DNA of 64,000 nucleotides, from assembly GCA_048013815.1 (NCBI GenBank), contig CM106585.1:4030001-4094000 (forward strand). Reading direction: 5' to 3'. Position 1 is the first letter of the stretch, and every line of letters begins with the position of its first letter. Positions 25,666 through 37,932 of this stretch are shown piece by piece. The notes beneath the pieces were generated by a model that was not told the DNA's origin, did no database searches, and saw nothing but the letters and a program-made list of their open reading frames with translations. This DNA comes from Setoptus koraiensis. Taxonomy: Eukaryota; Arthropoda. The position numbers were made by a program, and so were the translations under genes.

Positions 25666-28127
25666 GCGCACAAGTGAGACAACAACAAATCAATGTCAAT
25701 TCGCTCACTTCCTTGTAACAAAGTTGCCAGGTTGCTGGCACAAGCGTGCAAGCAAATGTGTAGCATGTGCCAGCAACAAATCGAAAGTAGCTCGCCATTA
25801 TGCCGCCCACGATTCGGCAATCCGACCATTCGCTGTGTGTGTGTTAAATGTGCGTTCGTAGCGTGTTCGAAAGAACACACTGCGAGAACACACTGTGAGT
25901 CTCAGAGTGTGAGAACAGCCAGACAGAACTACCAGCGAACAACTGACTGCGAACGGATTGCGCAAGCGGCCAGCGACAGTGATGCGATCCGGTCGGGTCC
26001 GAACGCAAGCAGTGCGTTCGGTGCCAGTGACAGCGTTCGTTTGCGCTCGTTTCTTTAATTCAAATTAGAAGCGGCTAAAAAATTCAAATCGATCGCTGCC
26101 CATGAAAGGCAACGACGACACACTGTCAATAGGCTCATGTGCTCATGTGTGTTCTGAGAGTGTGTGCCTTCTCGCTTGCCCACCTTGCAACTTATCCACC
26201 GCTGGCCACTCTGGGCCGGCTTCGCAGTTCGCAGTTCGCTGTTCGCGGCTCGCAGATCGAAGCTCGCAGTTCGCGGCCCGCAGTTCGAAGCTCGCAGTTC
26301 GAAGCTCGCAGTTGCGAGCTGGAGCCGGCAGCACTCGACAGCGAAGTGGCGAGAATCGGATTGCATTCAGCTCGAATTGTTTTGTTTTTGCCAACTCCAT
26401 CAACTGTTGACTCTTCACCTGTTAGGCCGGCGTGTCGCTGCCGTTGTTGTTGCTGTTGCCGTTGTTGTTGCTGTTGCCGTTGTTGTTGTTGTTGTTGCTG
26501 TTGTTGGCGTTGTTGTTGCCGGGCAGCTCCTTTAACGGGATCGCCCCCCACGTCACACGCACGCCGTGAGTGTGGCGCGAGGGGCAGCGATTGTCTGGCC
26601 GCTCGCAAATCTCGCTCTCTCTTCAATGGCGAGCCAGCCAGCCCCAAAGAGCCGGTCTAATCGGATCACTTCGCTGGCTGGCCGTTGCACCGGCCGAACG
26701 CCGGCCAAATCGACGCACCGATTGAGACTGGCCAAACGCGTCCGATTGACCGGCTCGCTGCTCTCAATCCAACAGGTAGTGCCGGCTTGATCGGCGCTCG
26801 AGTCGGCGGATTCGGTTTCGGTTTCAGTTTCGAATCGGGTCTCGGTTTCGCGTTCGGTTTCGCTTTCGCTGGCACATGGCGCGCATTGTAGCTGTTGTTG
26901 TGTAGCTGTTGTTGTGATTAATAACCAGTGGCCATTAGTCATGGCGCGATACATTGATGAGTAGAGTGCCATTTGCATGTCGTCGTTGTTGTGATTTATT
27001 CGCTCTCTGCACACAAGCAGGCTGTTTGTTTATTGCTGCTGCTGTTGCTGCTTCTTTTAATTTCAATTCCGCCATTCAATTGGCAATTCTTGCGCTCGAG
27101 CTTAACACTGGCCAACGCCGGCCATCGCGTTGCCAGTGGCCAGCGGCCAGTGGCCAGCGAAACGGTCGCCAGTTGAGAGCCGGTGCGACGGTCGCCAGAG
27201 CGACGGCTGCAAAAAGAAGCACAAGTTGGCAAAAAGAAGAAGAATGTTCGCTTCGATCGGCCGACGCACAATGCTTCGAAGTTGCGCATTGCAGTGATTG
27301 AAATGGGCCAGTTCTCGCTTCTCGCTGCTCGGTTGCCGGCTCTCTAGGTTGGCCGTTCGAAGTTCGCGATCGGCAGTCGCCAGTTGGCAGTTCTCAATTT
27401 CCAATTCTCGGCTCTCGGTTCGCGGTTGCCGGGCCGGCGAGTGCGATTGGCAGCTCGCTTTGGATCGGCTGCTCTGATTAGCGCACGACGGCCAACGAGC
27501 CAGTCAAGGCCAGCCTAACGAACGGCCCGGCCGGCCAGCAATCAAAGTTGATAATGGCTGATAATGACCATTCAATAGCAATGATGGCCGGACGATAATA
27601 GAGCAGCTGATTTGCGCCGACCCGCGCCGATTCGCGCTGATTCGCGCCGATTCGAGCCGGCCGGCCGGTCTGGCCAAACAGTCGGAGCGACAGTCGGGCG
27701 GCAAGAGCGACGGTCGGGCAGCGCGGCCGACAGCGAGAGTCGGACGGCGCGAGCGAGGGATGGGGAGGGCGCAAAAAAGTAAAACATTTGGTAACATTTT
27801 GACGCCGAGAAAGCGATCGGCCGATCGGCGCGACTGTTAATAACAAACTGCTAATAACAGACTGCTAATAACAGACTGTTGTTGTTGTTGTTGTTGTTGC
27901 AGCCAATCAGCGCCAACTGCCGGCTGAAGGGCTTATCCGGGCGGCCGATTGGAAACACTGGCCAGACGCACCATTGAGCCCAACAGTGTCTTTCAGAGCG
28001 AGCCTATAAATATTATGATTGCGCAATTAATCATTAGCTCAACTCTTCAATTTAAACTCATTCTCGCCGCCCGCTTGTAATCGAGTTATATTGACAGCGA
28101 CACCAACACCGACAGCTACACCAACAG

Positions 28128-28262
28128 CCGCGCCAGCAACAACAACAACGGCGCCAGCAACCACGCCAACAACAACAACGACACAGCGGCAACAACAACA
28201 ACAGCGTCAACAACAACAGCGTCAACAACAACAGCGGCAACAACAACAGCGCCAGTGCAACA
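28128..28262. repeat. CAA/CAG-type microsatellite array
   Basis: CAACAACAACAGCG-type units repeat through this stretch with changing phase. I see no flanking coding sequence. Confidence 0.8.
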
Positions 28263-30057
28263 ATGGCCCAATTGTGAGCGCGCTCACATCATCCGATCGT
28301 ATCATTCCTTCGCCCATTCAGCGAGCTGGCAATTTCTCGCAATTCCCCCACTTTTCGGCTCGCTGCCGCCCGGCCGGCCCGACTCGCAACTTGTGACGCG
28401 CAACTTGTGACTCGCAACTTGTCAGCGGCAAGGGCGACTCCGCGCGCTGCGTGCGAGCTGCGTACGGGCCGGCCGGGCGTCGTCTCGCGGGGCGCCATCT
28501 CGCGAGGCGCGTTTCGCGCTACCCAACGCATACGCAACATGCGCAACGCACGCAGCTTGAGTAATATAAATTTATAGCGCCGCTAATATCCAATATAATT
28601 GATATAAATAGCTTGTGTTACTTTGTCGAGTCGACAACAGAAGCGCTGACTTTCGGCCCGAGCGAGTCAACTGCGTCTCATTAATGGCGGGCGTTCGCGA
28701 ACGTTCGCCGGCAGCGCCGAACGCTCTCTGGCCGCGTCGAACGCTCCGCCGGCGAACGCTCCGTCGTCGAACGCTCCGTCGTCGAGCGCTCCGCCGGCGA
28801 ACGCCATCCGTCTTGCGAGGGCCGGTTGCGCAGAAGTAAGCGGACATGGCCTCGAGAAGAATTCCGCGGCCGGCGCTGGACAGCATGATTGATGCGCGCT
28901 GGCATGTATAAATATAAATTTGCAGCCGCATGCGGCCCTCTCGCGGAGATATTGATTTATTGGCGCAACGCAAACTGTGCCGGCGCTGGTGACAATATTG
29001 GCCGAGTCAACACCAACCGGCTCGCATAGTTATGTAAGGCCGGCTCACGGGCTGGCAGCCTTGTGGCTCGCAAGTTGTGAGCTCTAGTGGTCAGCGGTGA
29101 AAGTTGTTTGTGTGTCGGGCCGGAATGCGCGCGATCAGTCGGTGGTTTGACATTGAACGCAGCGCTGCGATCGACCTGCTGAGTTCATTACGAGCGCGAC
29201 ACGACACCGACGACGTATATTTATATCCGAGTTGACACGACCAGCCCGTCGCGGCCGCTCACCAAACTGCGTCCAGCCATCGGCAAACGGTGAGCAGCAA
29301 ACTGGCCGGCAAACTGGCCGGCGAACCGACCGGCAAACCGGCCGGCAAACTGGCCGTCAAATTGGCCAGCAAACGGTGGACAGCAAACGGTGGACAGCAA
29401 ACGATGGACACCAATTGGTGGCCAACAGCGAAAAGTTCAGTGCAAAGTGCAAGAGGTGAAAACGATGACCAAAAGTCGCCAACAGTTGAGTCGCGTTACG
29501 TAACAACGTCGGCTGTTGCTGGTTGGTGGCGAGCACTTGTCAGCTGACTGGCGGTTGCAGCGCCGCACACCGGCGACAGTTACGATGTTGCGTCGGACGA
29601 CTCTGACAGAATCGTTCCATTTGAGCGACTAATTCGAGCCACTTATTCAAGCGACCGCTTCAAGCGCCCAGTTCATGTGTTGTATGAGTACACGACGAAT
29701 GATGACCATATGATACACGCTCGGTCTATCCATGGATAAACTTGGATGGATAAAAGCATTAGGTGCTAATGATTGCGCGACCAAATAAGTCACTACACAC
29801 TCCGTAGTGCAGAGGGCGCAGCGACCGAGGGCCAATGAACAAAAAAAACACTAGACGCCAGCCTCATCTATGCAAATGGGGCCGCTCGCTAACGACTCTG
29901 GCGGGCCTTTGTTTGCTGTTTGCACACACACACACACACACGCCAGCGTTAGGGCAACGGGCTAACGAGCCAGCCAAAGAATGGACTCGAATTAATTAGT
30001 GTGTGTGTGTTCGTCAGCGAAGCCTCGCAGTCAGCAAAACAACACAAGCGAACACAA

Positions 30058-30120
30058 GCGAACGCAAGAGAACGCGAGAGAACGCGAGAGAACGCGAGAG
30101 AACGCGAGAGAACGGGCGAG
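30058..30120. repeat. 10-bp tandem repeat
   Basis: Six copies of a 10-bp unit (AACGCGAGAG), the first and last slightly changed. Noncoding. Confidence 0.85.
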
Positions 30121-31507
30121 ATAACAACAGATTGGGCAACCTGTCAAGGCCGGTGCTTTCCAAACAAATCAGACAGCAACCGACAACAATAGCAACAATG
30201 GCCACGGCAATCATAATAATAACAATAATCTAATTACTCACCTGTTTGCGTCTGGCGCGTCTAACGCGACCCGCTAATTGGGCGATAGTTGGCCGCACTA
30301 ACCCAATTAGCGGGTCCCCTGAATGGATCAACGCCGACCGACGTTTGATGCCGATTGACTCCCAAAGCAACTGGCCGTTAATCTGTTAATCAGAGGGCCG
30401 GATTAGCGGGCGCCAGTTAGCCAGCGATCGCTCTCGCTGTCTCGCTGCCAATTAGCTATTTGCATAATCAAAATATCAAAATGTGTCCACGCTCACCTAC
30501 GCTACTCAACTGACTGACTCACAACATTGTCAGTCAGAGTGAGCAGTCAGAGAGTGCAAACGCAAACCAAAAGTTAACATTTATTATCATTAGCGCCGAG
30601 CCATGTAAACAAGCGACTGTTGCAACAAACAACAACGGATCAGATAGGCACGACCCACTGTTTGGCTAGCTATTTTGCCAGCTATTTTGCTCTGGCTATT
30701 GCTTGCTGGCTAGCCAAAGAGCCGGTAATATGATATTGCGCATAATGATCATTGGCGGTTGTTGTGGTGTCACCGACAAGTGACGCCATCTGTGGGCCAA
30801 AGTTCCAGCTACTATTGGCCCTTTTACATTTGTATAAATAACAGTGAAAGCGACTGAATTGATTACATCAGCACAACTAGTTTAATTATTTAATTATTCT
30901 AATTAGCGGTATGCTAATTACTGTGATGGATGACCGGCCCGAATCAGCATACGGCGGCACATTGTAGCAGTGCAATGATATGGCATTATAATGATATAAC
31001 AGTATAATAATATATTATAACATGGGATTATTAGACAGGATTACCATGCTAATACCGTCACAATTGAGCTGGCCTACCAAGCCAGCAAAATAGCTGGCAC
31101 CGGCAACATTTACAATTGTTAGTGCCGGTTGCACGAAACCAGGTGGCGCACCATGAGCATACTAGTACTACTTTACTAACTGCTAGTAGTAGATTACATG
31201 TATAGTAGATGTGATTGTGTTGCGTATGCGATTGACGAGCGAGCTTACAAGAGTTGACTTGTTAATCAAGACTCTTCATTTGAGAGGCCCGAGCGGTGAC
31301 GCCAGCTGGCGGCCGATCGAGCAATCAGCGGCGAGTGTCATCGCTGTTGAGAGAGTGAGATCATTAGCAGTGATGGCTAATTAATTATAGTCACAATTGG
31401 CGATTGTTTGATCAGGTTCGAGTTTGTCGGGCCGGCCGAATCCCGTTCGCGCCGGTTCGCGCCAGTTCGCGCCGGTTCGTGGACAGCGGGCCAGTTTCGA
31501 CACCAAA

Positions 31508-31588
31508 CAACAAACGACGAACAACAAACGACGAACAACAAACGACGAACAACAAACGACGAACAACAAACGACGAACAACAAACGAC
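31508..31588. repeat. 14-bp tandem repeat
   Basis: Nearly six copies of a 14-bp unit (CAACAAACGACGAA). It is followed by a short run of AT-rich unique sequence. Noncoding. Confidence 0.9.
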
Positions 31589-33126
31589 AGACAGTGTTAA
31601 CGTTCGGCAGTATGACTGACAAAGTCAACAGAACAATGTTTGTTGGCCCGTCGGCGACGACACAGTTTGTCTAGCAATCAGTCAGTTTGTAGATCTAAAT
31701 CAAGGTCTCGAGCATCATCGTGGATCGATTGTGTGCGTGCCTACATGTTGATATCGCTGCTCATTATCATATTATCATATTGCACACGGCGCATTGGCAG
31801 TGTGAGCGGGCCAAACAATCATTATCTTGACACTGTCATCTAAACACTGCTCATAACACTGGCTGTAACACTGGCTATAACACTGGCTATAACACTGGCG
31901 ACAGTAATGTAATATAATCAGCGAGACACAAAGCCAGTCGCTGTGCAATCAATCGCTGTCAATCGTCACAATTGTCCCATATGGCGCCAACAACAACAGC
32001 AGAATAGGTATTTGTCGTTTGCCGGCCGGGTATTTGTCGTTTGCAGCGACGACAACCTTGAGCTTGTTGCCACTAGCGCCGTGCGAGCCAGCTAGTTGCG
32101 ATAAGACGCAATAGGACGATTGAAGATCGTTGCAGTTGACGTGCTCTCACATTACGCAATGTGGCTCGCAATAGCGGCCAAATACAGCGTTTTACTGCTC
32201 AATGCGCCGCTGTCTCATAGCACAGATTCATGGCTCTATGTCTATGTCGAGATCTCGTGAGCTCGATACACGTAGACGAGCCACAGACGAGCCATTGTCG
32301 GCGAGCGACTTGCGCTATTTGTGCGATATGTCGCCCGGATTAAAATGTTAAATAAACTCATGTTACCACGACATGTATCGAGCTTGCCAGTCGTGTGAGC
32401 CGCTCGAGCGGCTCACACGACACCTTTGGCTCGCTGGCTCGCCGCCGTCTCGTTTCGCGACATTGTCAGCCAGTTCCGGCTGCGGTTCCCCGAACTGTGA
32501 CTATAATTAACAATTGCAGCGACTATTGGTTCGGCGCGGCGCGGCGGCCTTGTTGCCGCTCTTGTCGCTGATTACATAACAAAGCGAGCGTGCAATATCC
32601 GATAATGATTGTTTGTTTATCAGCACTCGCTGTCTCTGTCTACGTACTGCACCAAGACTGCCATTGAAGCCAATGTTTATTTGGCGCGCAAATAAGCAGC
32701 ATTGGCACAGAGTGCGCGCTGTTCGTCGCGTGAGTTTGCTGGCTCGGCGCACTCGTCTCGGCACAATGGCGCGTCTGGCCGGCGCACATGCGCACGCCAA
32801 AACAATACATAACCATATCATTAAAAACCCCAAAATAAACATGTGCGTGCTGGCCGGCGAAAAAAGCGCCGGCACAGCGCGCTATCGACAGCTAAATCGC
32901 AGGCTGTGCGCGCCCGGACGTGGTGCGCAGACTCTGTGCCTAGCGCTCCGCGATGCCTAGCTAGTGCAATTTGCGAGTTGACTCGGTAAGAGCGGCGGCG
33001 GCGCCATCGAGTAAACTCGCAAACCATAGCATTACTCATATATCGCATACTAATATCGCAATTGGCAAGACCGACATCTGCTACACTAATGAGGCTAACA
33101 CATGACTGCGAAAAAGATTTATTTAC

Positions 33127-33135
33127 TATATAAAT
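33127..33135 (+). promoter_or_regulatory. Candidate TATA box of the first glycerol kinase gene
   Basis: TATATAAAT lies 327 bp before the kinase ATG, on the coding strand, in the first AT-rich stretch before the gene. The distance implies a leader of about 300 bp. Supported only by the motif and its position. Confidence 0.35.
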
Positions 33136-33461
33136 CACGGCCTTTCGAGACAAAAACATCACACACCAACTGTCTGTCAGAGCGATCACACTGACACACA
33201 CAACGATATTTGTCAAACTTCAAACAAAATTTTCAACAGCGACACGCCAGCGACCAAAAGCAACCTAGCATCGACCATCTAAATTACAGTATCATCGACA
33301 ACGGCACCCAGCCAGACTCGCATCGACACATCAGACAACAATACACTCGTTAGTTTGAATTCATCTGTGTGGGCTGCTTCAAGCCGAGATTAGCGGTTAG
33401 TTTTAGTTTAATTATTATTATTGTTATTGTTAGGCAATTTGGCACTTAATAGGCAATTAAT

Positions 33462-36400
33462 ATGCACACAACAATAGCGGACACCAACGGCGACATGGGA
33501 GATATGGGGCCCATGAGCAACGGCGAAACCACAATTAGCGAGCACGGGGAGGCCTCCCTGGGCAACGGACAGCCGACAATGACCAACGGACACACTCCTC
33601 AGGACGCTCAGCCGGCTTTGGTGGGCGCCATCGACCAGGGCACAAGCTCCACGCGATTTCTGGTGTTTGTGGCGGAAACGGGCGAACTGGTGGCCCACGA
33701 TCAAATTGAGATCACCAAAATTGTGCCTCAAGAGGGATGGGTAGAGATCGACCCGATGGCCATCATGAATTCCGTGTACAAGACCATCGAGACAGTGGAG
33801 CAGCAACTGAGCTACAAGCACATCGACATCCGCCAAGCGGTCAAGTGCATCGGTATTTGCAATCAGCGCGAGTCCACCGTTGTGTGGGACCCGGTCACCG
33901 GCGTGCCCCACTACAACGTTATTGTTTGGATGGACAACAGGACCAAGGACATCGTGGACAAGCTCATCGACTCGGTTCCGGGGCGCGATTTCAACTGTTA
34001 CAAGGTGAGTCGTCGTGTGAATCTCTCGACCCAACTCTCAAATCCGACGCGCTTTTTGCCGATTCTTCTCGTTCATTTTTTGCTCATTCTTCTTGATCAT
34101 CTTTAGCTGATTCTTTTCACTCATTTTCATTAATTTTTATCCACTCTTCATCAATCTAAACAGAGCAAAACGGGCCTGCCCCTGTCCACCTACTTTTCGG
34201 CCTTCAAGCTAAAATGGCTGCTCAACAACGTGGAACAAGTGCGAGAGGCGGCCAAAAACAACAGGCTCATGTTTGGCACTGTCGACACTTGGATCTTGTG
34301 GAATCTGACGGGTAAACATTTGACTGACGTCACCAACGCAAGCCGCACATTCCTGATGGACCTAGAGACACTGCAATGGGACAGAGAGTTGTGCAAAAAG
34401 CTATCCATTCCAATGAAGTTATTGCCCGAAATCAAATCGTCTGCCGATGACTTTGGTCGCATCATCCACGGCCCCCTCACGGGCCTGCCCATAACCGGCG
34501 TCATTGGCGACCAATCGAGCTCGCTAATCGGACAAAATTGTTTGAGGCTCGGACAAACGAAGGCAACTTTCGGTGAGTGAATACGTGAATACGAGTGTGC
34601 AAGCACTTGCGTGGCTTCTCAATCTCTCGAGCTATCTCAAGTGTGTATTGATGTCGAGTGTTTCACAAGCTGCCTCACATACGTCACTAATCACGTTAAT
34701 CAGCTAAAATCAGTAGAATTGCTTAGCTAATGTTTGCCGAAACAACAACACTTGTTATCGCATCGGGCCAGCTGACAATGGCGCTTATATCTCGATACTA
34801 ATCAACAGATATTAATGACAAGATCAAATGATCCAACGACACCGGCACAAACAGCACACGGTGTCATTTTATGTAGATTGCGCTGGTTGTGGATTCTCTG
34901 GCATGATTACGTGAACAGTTTGCCAGCCAATATTCACACAATTACTCATTTGTGTGAATATCAGTAATTAGAGTTGCAATTTGACACACACACACACACA
35001 CAATCGAGCTTGTTTGTTTAGTGGATTCGCGGCTTGCGATCTCAAGTGGCAGATAATCACAACTCTTCGATGTGTGACCAATAACATGCTAAGTTGGCTG
35101 AATTTTAATTAATTGCCCGGCTTATCTCGCAATGCAATCTGGCGCGATCAGCAAGCGATGTCAATGTTTGCCGGCGGCATCTATTCCTGCTCGCATTAAA
35201 CTCGCAATAATATTCGAAATGATACTCGAAATGATGCTCGCAATGATGCTCGCAAAGTGACTGCTCACACGCTAATCTCCACTTGAGACGCTCGGCAAAT
35301 ATCGGCGCTCCAAGTGGGACAACACTGAACAATGGGACCTGTTTGATCGTGTTGCCCTCAGCAACGCATTAGCATACGTTAGATCCGACGAGATTAGTTG
35401 ACCAGTTCGGGCCGGTTCGCTCGGTGTTTGTCTCTGACCGTCAGAGTCTGGCCGTCAGAGTCTGGCCGTCAGAGTCTGGCCGTCAGAGTCTGACGTTAGC
35501 TCGATTGATTTTGAATCGAGCTAACGTCAGCGAGTCCCAATCTTAATTTCCAGTCACATGTTTTGCCGGTGTCACATTTGTGCGCGTGAGCCAGCTTAAA
35601 TGTCGCACCACATTACAATTTGCAATTCGCAAACATGAACTGACTCATTTTTTTATATTTTTACATATGTTTCTCATACACATCATGTTTGTCGCACACC
35701 AGGTACGGGATGCTTCGTCATGCAGAACATCGGCCCGGGGCCCCTGCACGGCGCCCTCAAGAACGTGTCGCGAAAGGCCAAACGGGGCCTCATCACGACG
35801 GTCGCGTACAAGCTCGGCAACAGGCCCGCCTGTTACGCCCTGGAGGGCAGCGTCAAAATAGCGGGCGCCGCAGTCACTTGGCTCAGGGACAACATGGAAT
35901 TGATTAGTGATTATCAAGAATGCGACGAACTGGTCAACAAGACATCACACTCGGCCGGTGTGTTCTTTGTGCCTGCCTTCGGTGGATTATATTCGCCCTA
36001 CTGGGACCCCAATGCCGCTGGTCTGTTTATTGGTTTGTCTCAGTTCAGCCGGAAGGAGCACATTATGCGCGCAACACTGGACTCGATTGCCTTTCAAACG
36101 AACGACATTTTATCCGTTATGCGCGGCGTCACGCACGGCCTCATGATAGACGGGGGCCTGTGCAACAGTTCCAATATGTGCCAGATTTTGGCCGACGTAA
36201 CAGGCTGTGATATTGTGCGTCCCTCAATGACAGAAACAAGTGCCCTGGGAGCGGCCATGCTGGCCAGTTTCGGCGCCGGCCTATGCGACCTGTACGATCC
36301 CCTCTGTAGTCCGGCATCAATCACCAACATCAACGACAACAGTCCCAAGGCATTGATCAAAGAAGCGGAAGTTTGTCGGTCGCAAATATCGTCAGAACAT

Positions 36401-36574
36401 CGAGAGGATCTGGTTGATACCTGGCATCAGGCCGTCAAGAGATCAATGAGATGGAACAAAGATGTTGAGCCCGAGCATCACGATTATCAGCGTCTGTCGT
36501 CGTTGCCCATCACCATGTATATTTTGCTGTCGCTTGGCATGACAGCCCTAAGTGGATCCATTGCACAGGTGTAA
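33462..36574 (+). CDS. Gk1: Glycerol kinase, paralog 1 (exons 33462-34004, 34164-34572, 35703-36574)
   Basis: This FGGY-family enzyme phosphorylates glycerol to sn-glycerol 3-phosphate with ATP, feeding lipid synthesis and glycolysis. Splicing at GTGAGT and CAG/CCAG sites gives 607 residues. Seen: the N-terminal phosphate-binding GAIDQGTSSTRFLV, QRESTVVWDP, VWMDNRT, the family signature SKTGLPLSTYFSAFKLKWLL, DVTNASRT, the GDQ of the catalytic-Asp loop (GVIGDQSSSLIGQ), TFGTGCFVMQNIG, the YALEGSV and GGLYSPYW motifs, and a MIDGGLCNSS ATP-site motif. A hydrophobic C-terminal tail (ITMYILLSLGMTALSG) resembles the membrane-anchoring tail of animal glycerol kinases, which can attach to the outer mitochondrial membrane. 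The N-terminus carries about 45 extra residues absent from paralog 2. Intron 1 is 159 bp and intron 2 is 1130 bp. A polyadenylation signal AATAAA is at 36735-36740. Confidence 0.96.
35440..35490. repeat. 14-bp tandem repeat in intron 2 of glycerol kinase 1
   Basis: Three full copies and one partial copy of GTCAGAGTCTGGCC. The array runs directly into the left arm of the hairpin at 35490-35530. Confidence 0.9.
35490..35530. repeat. Perfect 17-bp hairpin in intron 2 of glycerol kinase 1
   Basis: The arms 35490-35506 (CTGACGTTAGCTCGATT) and 35514-35530 are exact reverse complements around a 7-nt loop. It lies in the transcribed intron, about 170 bp before exon 3, so it could fold in the pre-mRNA. 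Confidence 0.9.
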
Positions 36575-36839
36575 AAGAGGCCAAGTGTTGTTATTAGCTT
36601 ATTTAAACGCTTATTTGTACAAATTCAATGTTGATGGCTCAACCATGTTGTTATTTTAGGAAATTAAAAAACATTATTTTATTACGTATTATAACGCGCT
36701 GGCGCTAAGCAATGGCCCGAAATGTAAACTGTAAAATAAACTTGTTGCACTCTCATGAATTCTTTCAATTAAAACAGCAAAAAGATTGCCGATAAGTTTG
36801 TTTTCTTGCCAGGAGACACCTTGACAATCTCAGCAGCCG

Positions 36840-37570
36840 ATGCCGGTTTTGGCCTGACTCTGGTCTTGTCGAGTTCTACTGTATCATACAAATTGTTTGT
36901 GAGCAGGGAGGAAACATGATTCGTTTTCCGGGAAAATGCTCTGTCTTGGAGTTACCTGGCCCCAAAAAAACCATGCGCATTCTCCCATGTATTCGAGGCC
37001 AAGCTGGCGCACTAAATGGGAAATTGTGAATTGTTGCGAAATTTTGCAAAACTAGGGCGCATGCCTAATGCCCCTAACCAGGCTTCGGCACGAACGAATT
37101 GCAGATTTTTTTTCTGAATTCGAGATTTTTTCGATTGTTGCAGAAACTGTTCGTTTACCGGATTTTCAATAGAATTCTTCTCGCTCACAAGGTGAACCCT
37201 CTTCCCGATGACATCGGTTTCGAAAAATCTCTATACCAAATCGATAGTACTCATCGAGCATTGTGAGCACGAAAAAGTCTATCGGAAACCCGGAAGATGA
37301 ACAGTTTCGGCAAAAATCGGAATTTTCTGAAAAAATTCGTGCCGAAGCCTTGTTTCGCATCAGGCATGCGGACGTTTCGCAACAATTTCCTATATAGTGC
37401 GCTTGCTTAGCCTCGAATACATGGGAGAATGCGCATGAAATTTTTTTTTGAGGCCAGATATCTCGAAAATAAAGCATTTTCCGAGAAAACGAATCTCCAT
37501 TCCTTGCCCCTCAGAAACAGGACCAGATTCAGATCAAAAGCGGTGTTCAGGGGGTTCCCCTTGTCAGCTC
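36840..37570. repeat. Long imperfect inverted repeat (foldback element), about 350-bp arms
   Basis: The left arm (about 36840-37195) and right arm (about 37215-37570) are reverse complements with scattered mismatches and small gaps, centred near 37205. Clear matching blocks are CATGCGCATTCTCCCATGTA with GAGGC (36972-37005) against 37405-37440, GGCTTCGGCACGAA (37082-37095) against 37339-37352, and AGAAACTGTTCGTTTACCGG against AAACCCGGAAGATGAACAG. The loop is small. The shape is that of a foldback transposable element or an inverted duplication. It lies between the convergent 3' ends of glycerol kinase 1 and the prolyl hydroxylase, so read-through from either side would make a long double-stranded RNA hairpin. 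I found no clear target-site duplication and no coding capacity. Confidence 0.75.
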
Positions 37571-37932
37571 GATCAGGGCAATCGATTCAGTGTGAGATTT
37601 CGTTGAAATCGACGTCACCTTGATAGTCTAGATTTTGTTGTTGTCTCGTACACTATTGTCATCCTCGGCTTGGTGACGTAGCTGCGAGACAAGGCCGACG
37701 ATGACGACTTGGCGTGTTTCGTGACATAATGTTTGTTTATTATTGTTTATTATTATTGTTTGGCTTGATTACAATGGTGCGATGATTGTTTTGTGGCGCC
37801 ACTGTGAGTGCGTAAAGTGAAATGAAGAAGAAAAAATAAATACACTCTAGCTGGAGCTGGCCGACGGGGGCACGCAACCGGGCGAGGACGACAAGTGAAA
37901 TGATACAAAAATAAATAATTCCTATGATTCGC

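Larger units (their letters stand above)
14361..33126. other. 19-kb GC-rich, gene-free, repeat-dense block
   Basis: No open frame in these 18.8 kb resembles a known protein on either strand. The frames present overlap on both strands and consist of Arg/Ala/Ser/Cys-rich or homopolymeric residues, as expected from GC-rich simple sequence. The DNA is rich in GGCC, GCCGG, GCGCC and TCGC words, with many short tandem repeats (11-17 bp periods), CAA/CAG microsatellites, and several perfect 13-bp hairpins (for example 19528-19555 and 19971-20002). It may be a regulatory desert, the upstream region of Plexin A or of the first glycerol kinase, or host to noncoding transcripts. The sequence alone does not decide. 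Confidence 0.5.

Noticed and set aside
30058-30120. Short direct repeats that could be mistaken for a CRISPR array
   Set aside because: The units are contiguous with no unique spacers, and the genome is eukaryotic.
33408-34034. Minus-strand frame of 208 codons over glycerol kinase exon 1
   Set aside because: Antisense shadow of a clearly conserved kinase exon.
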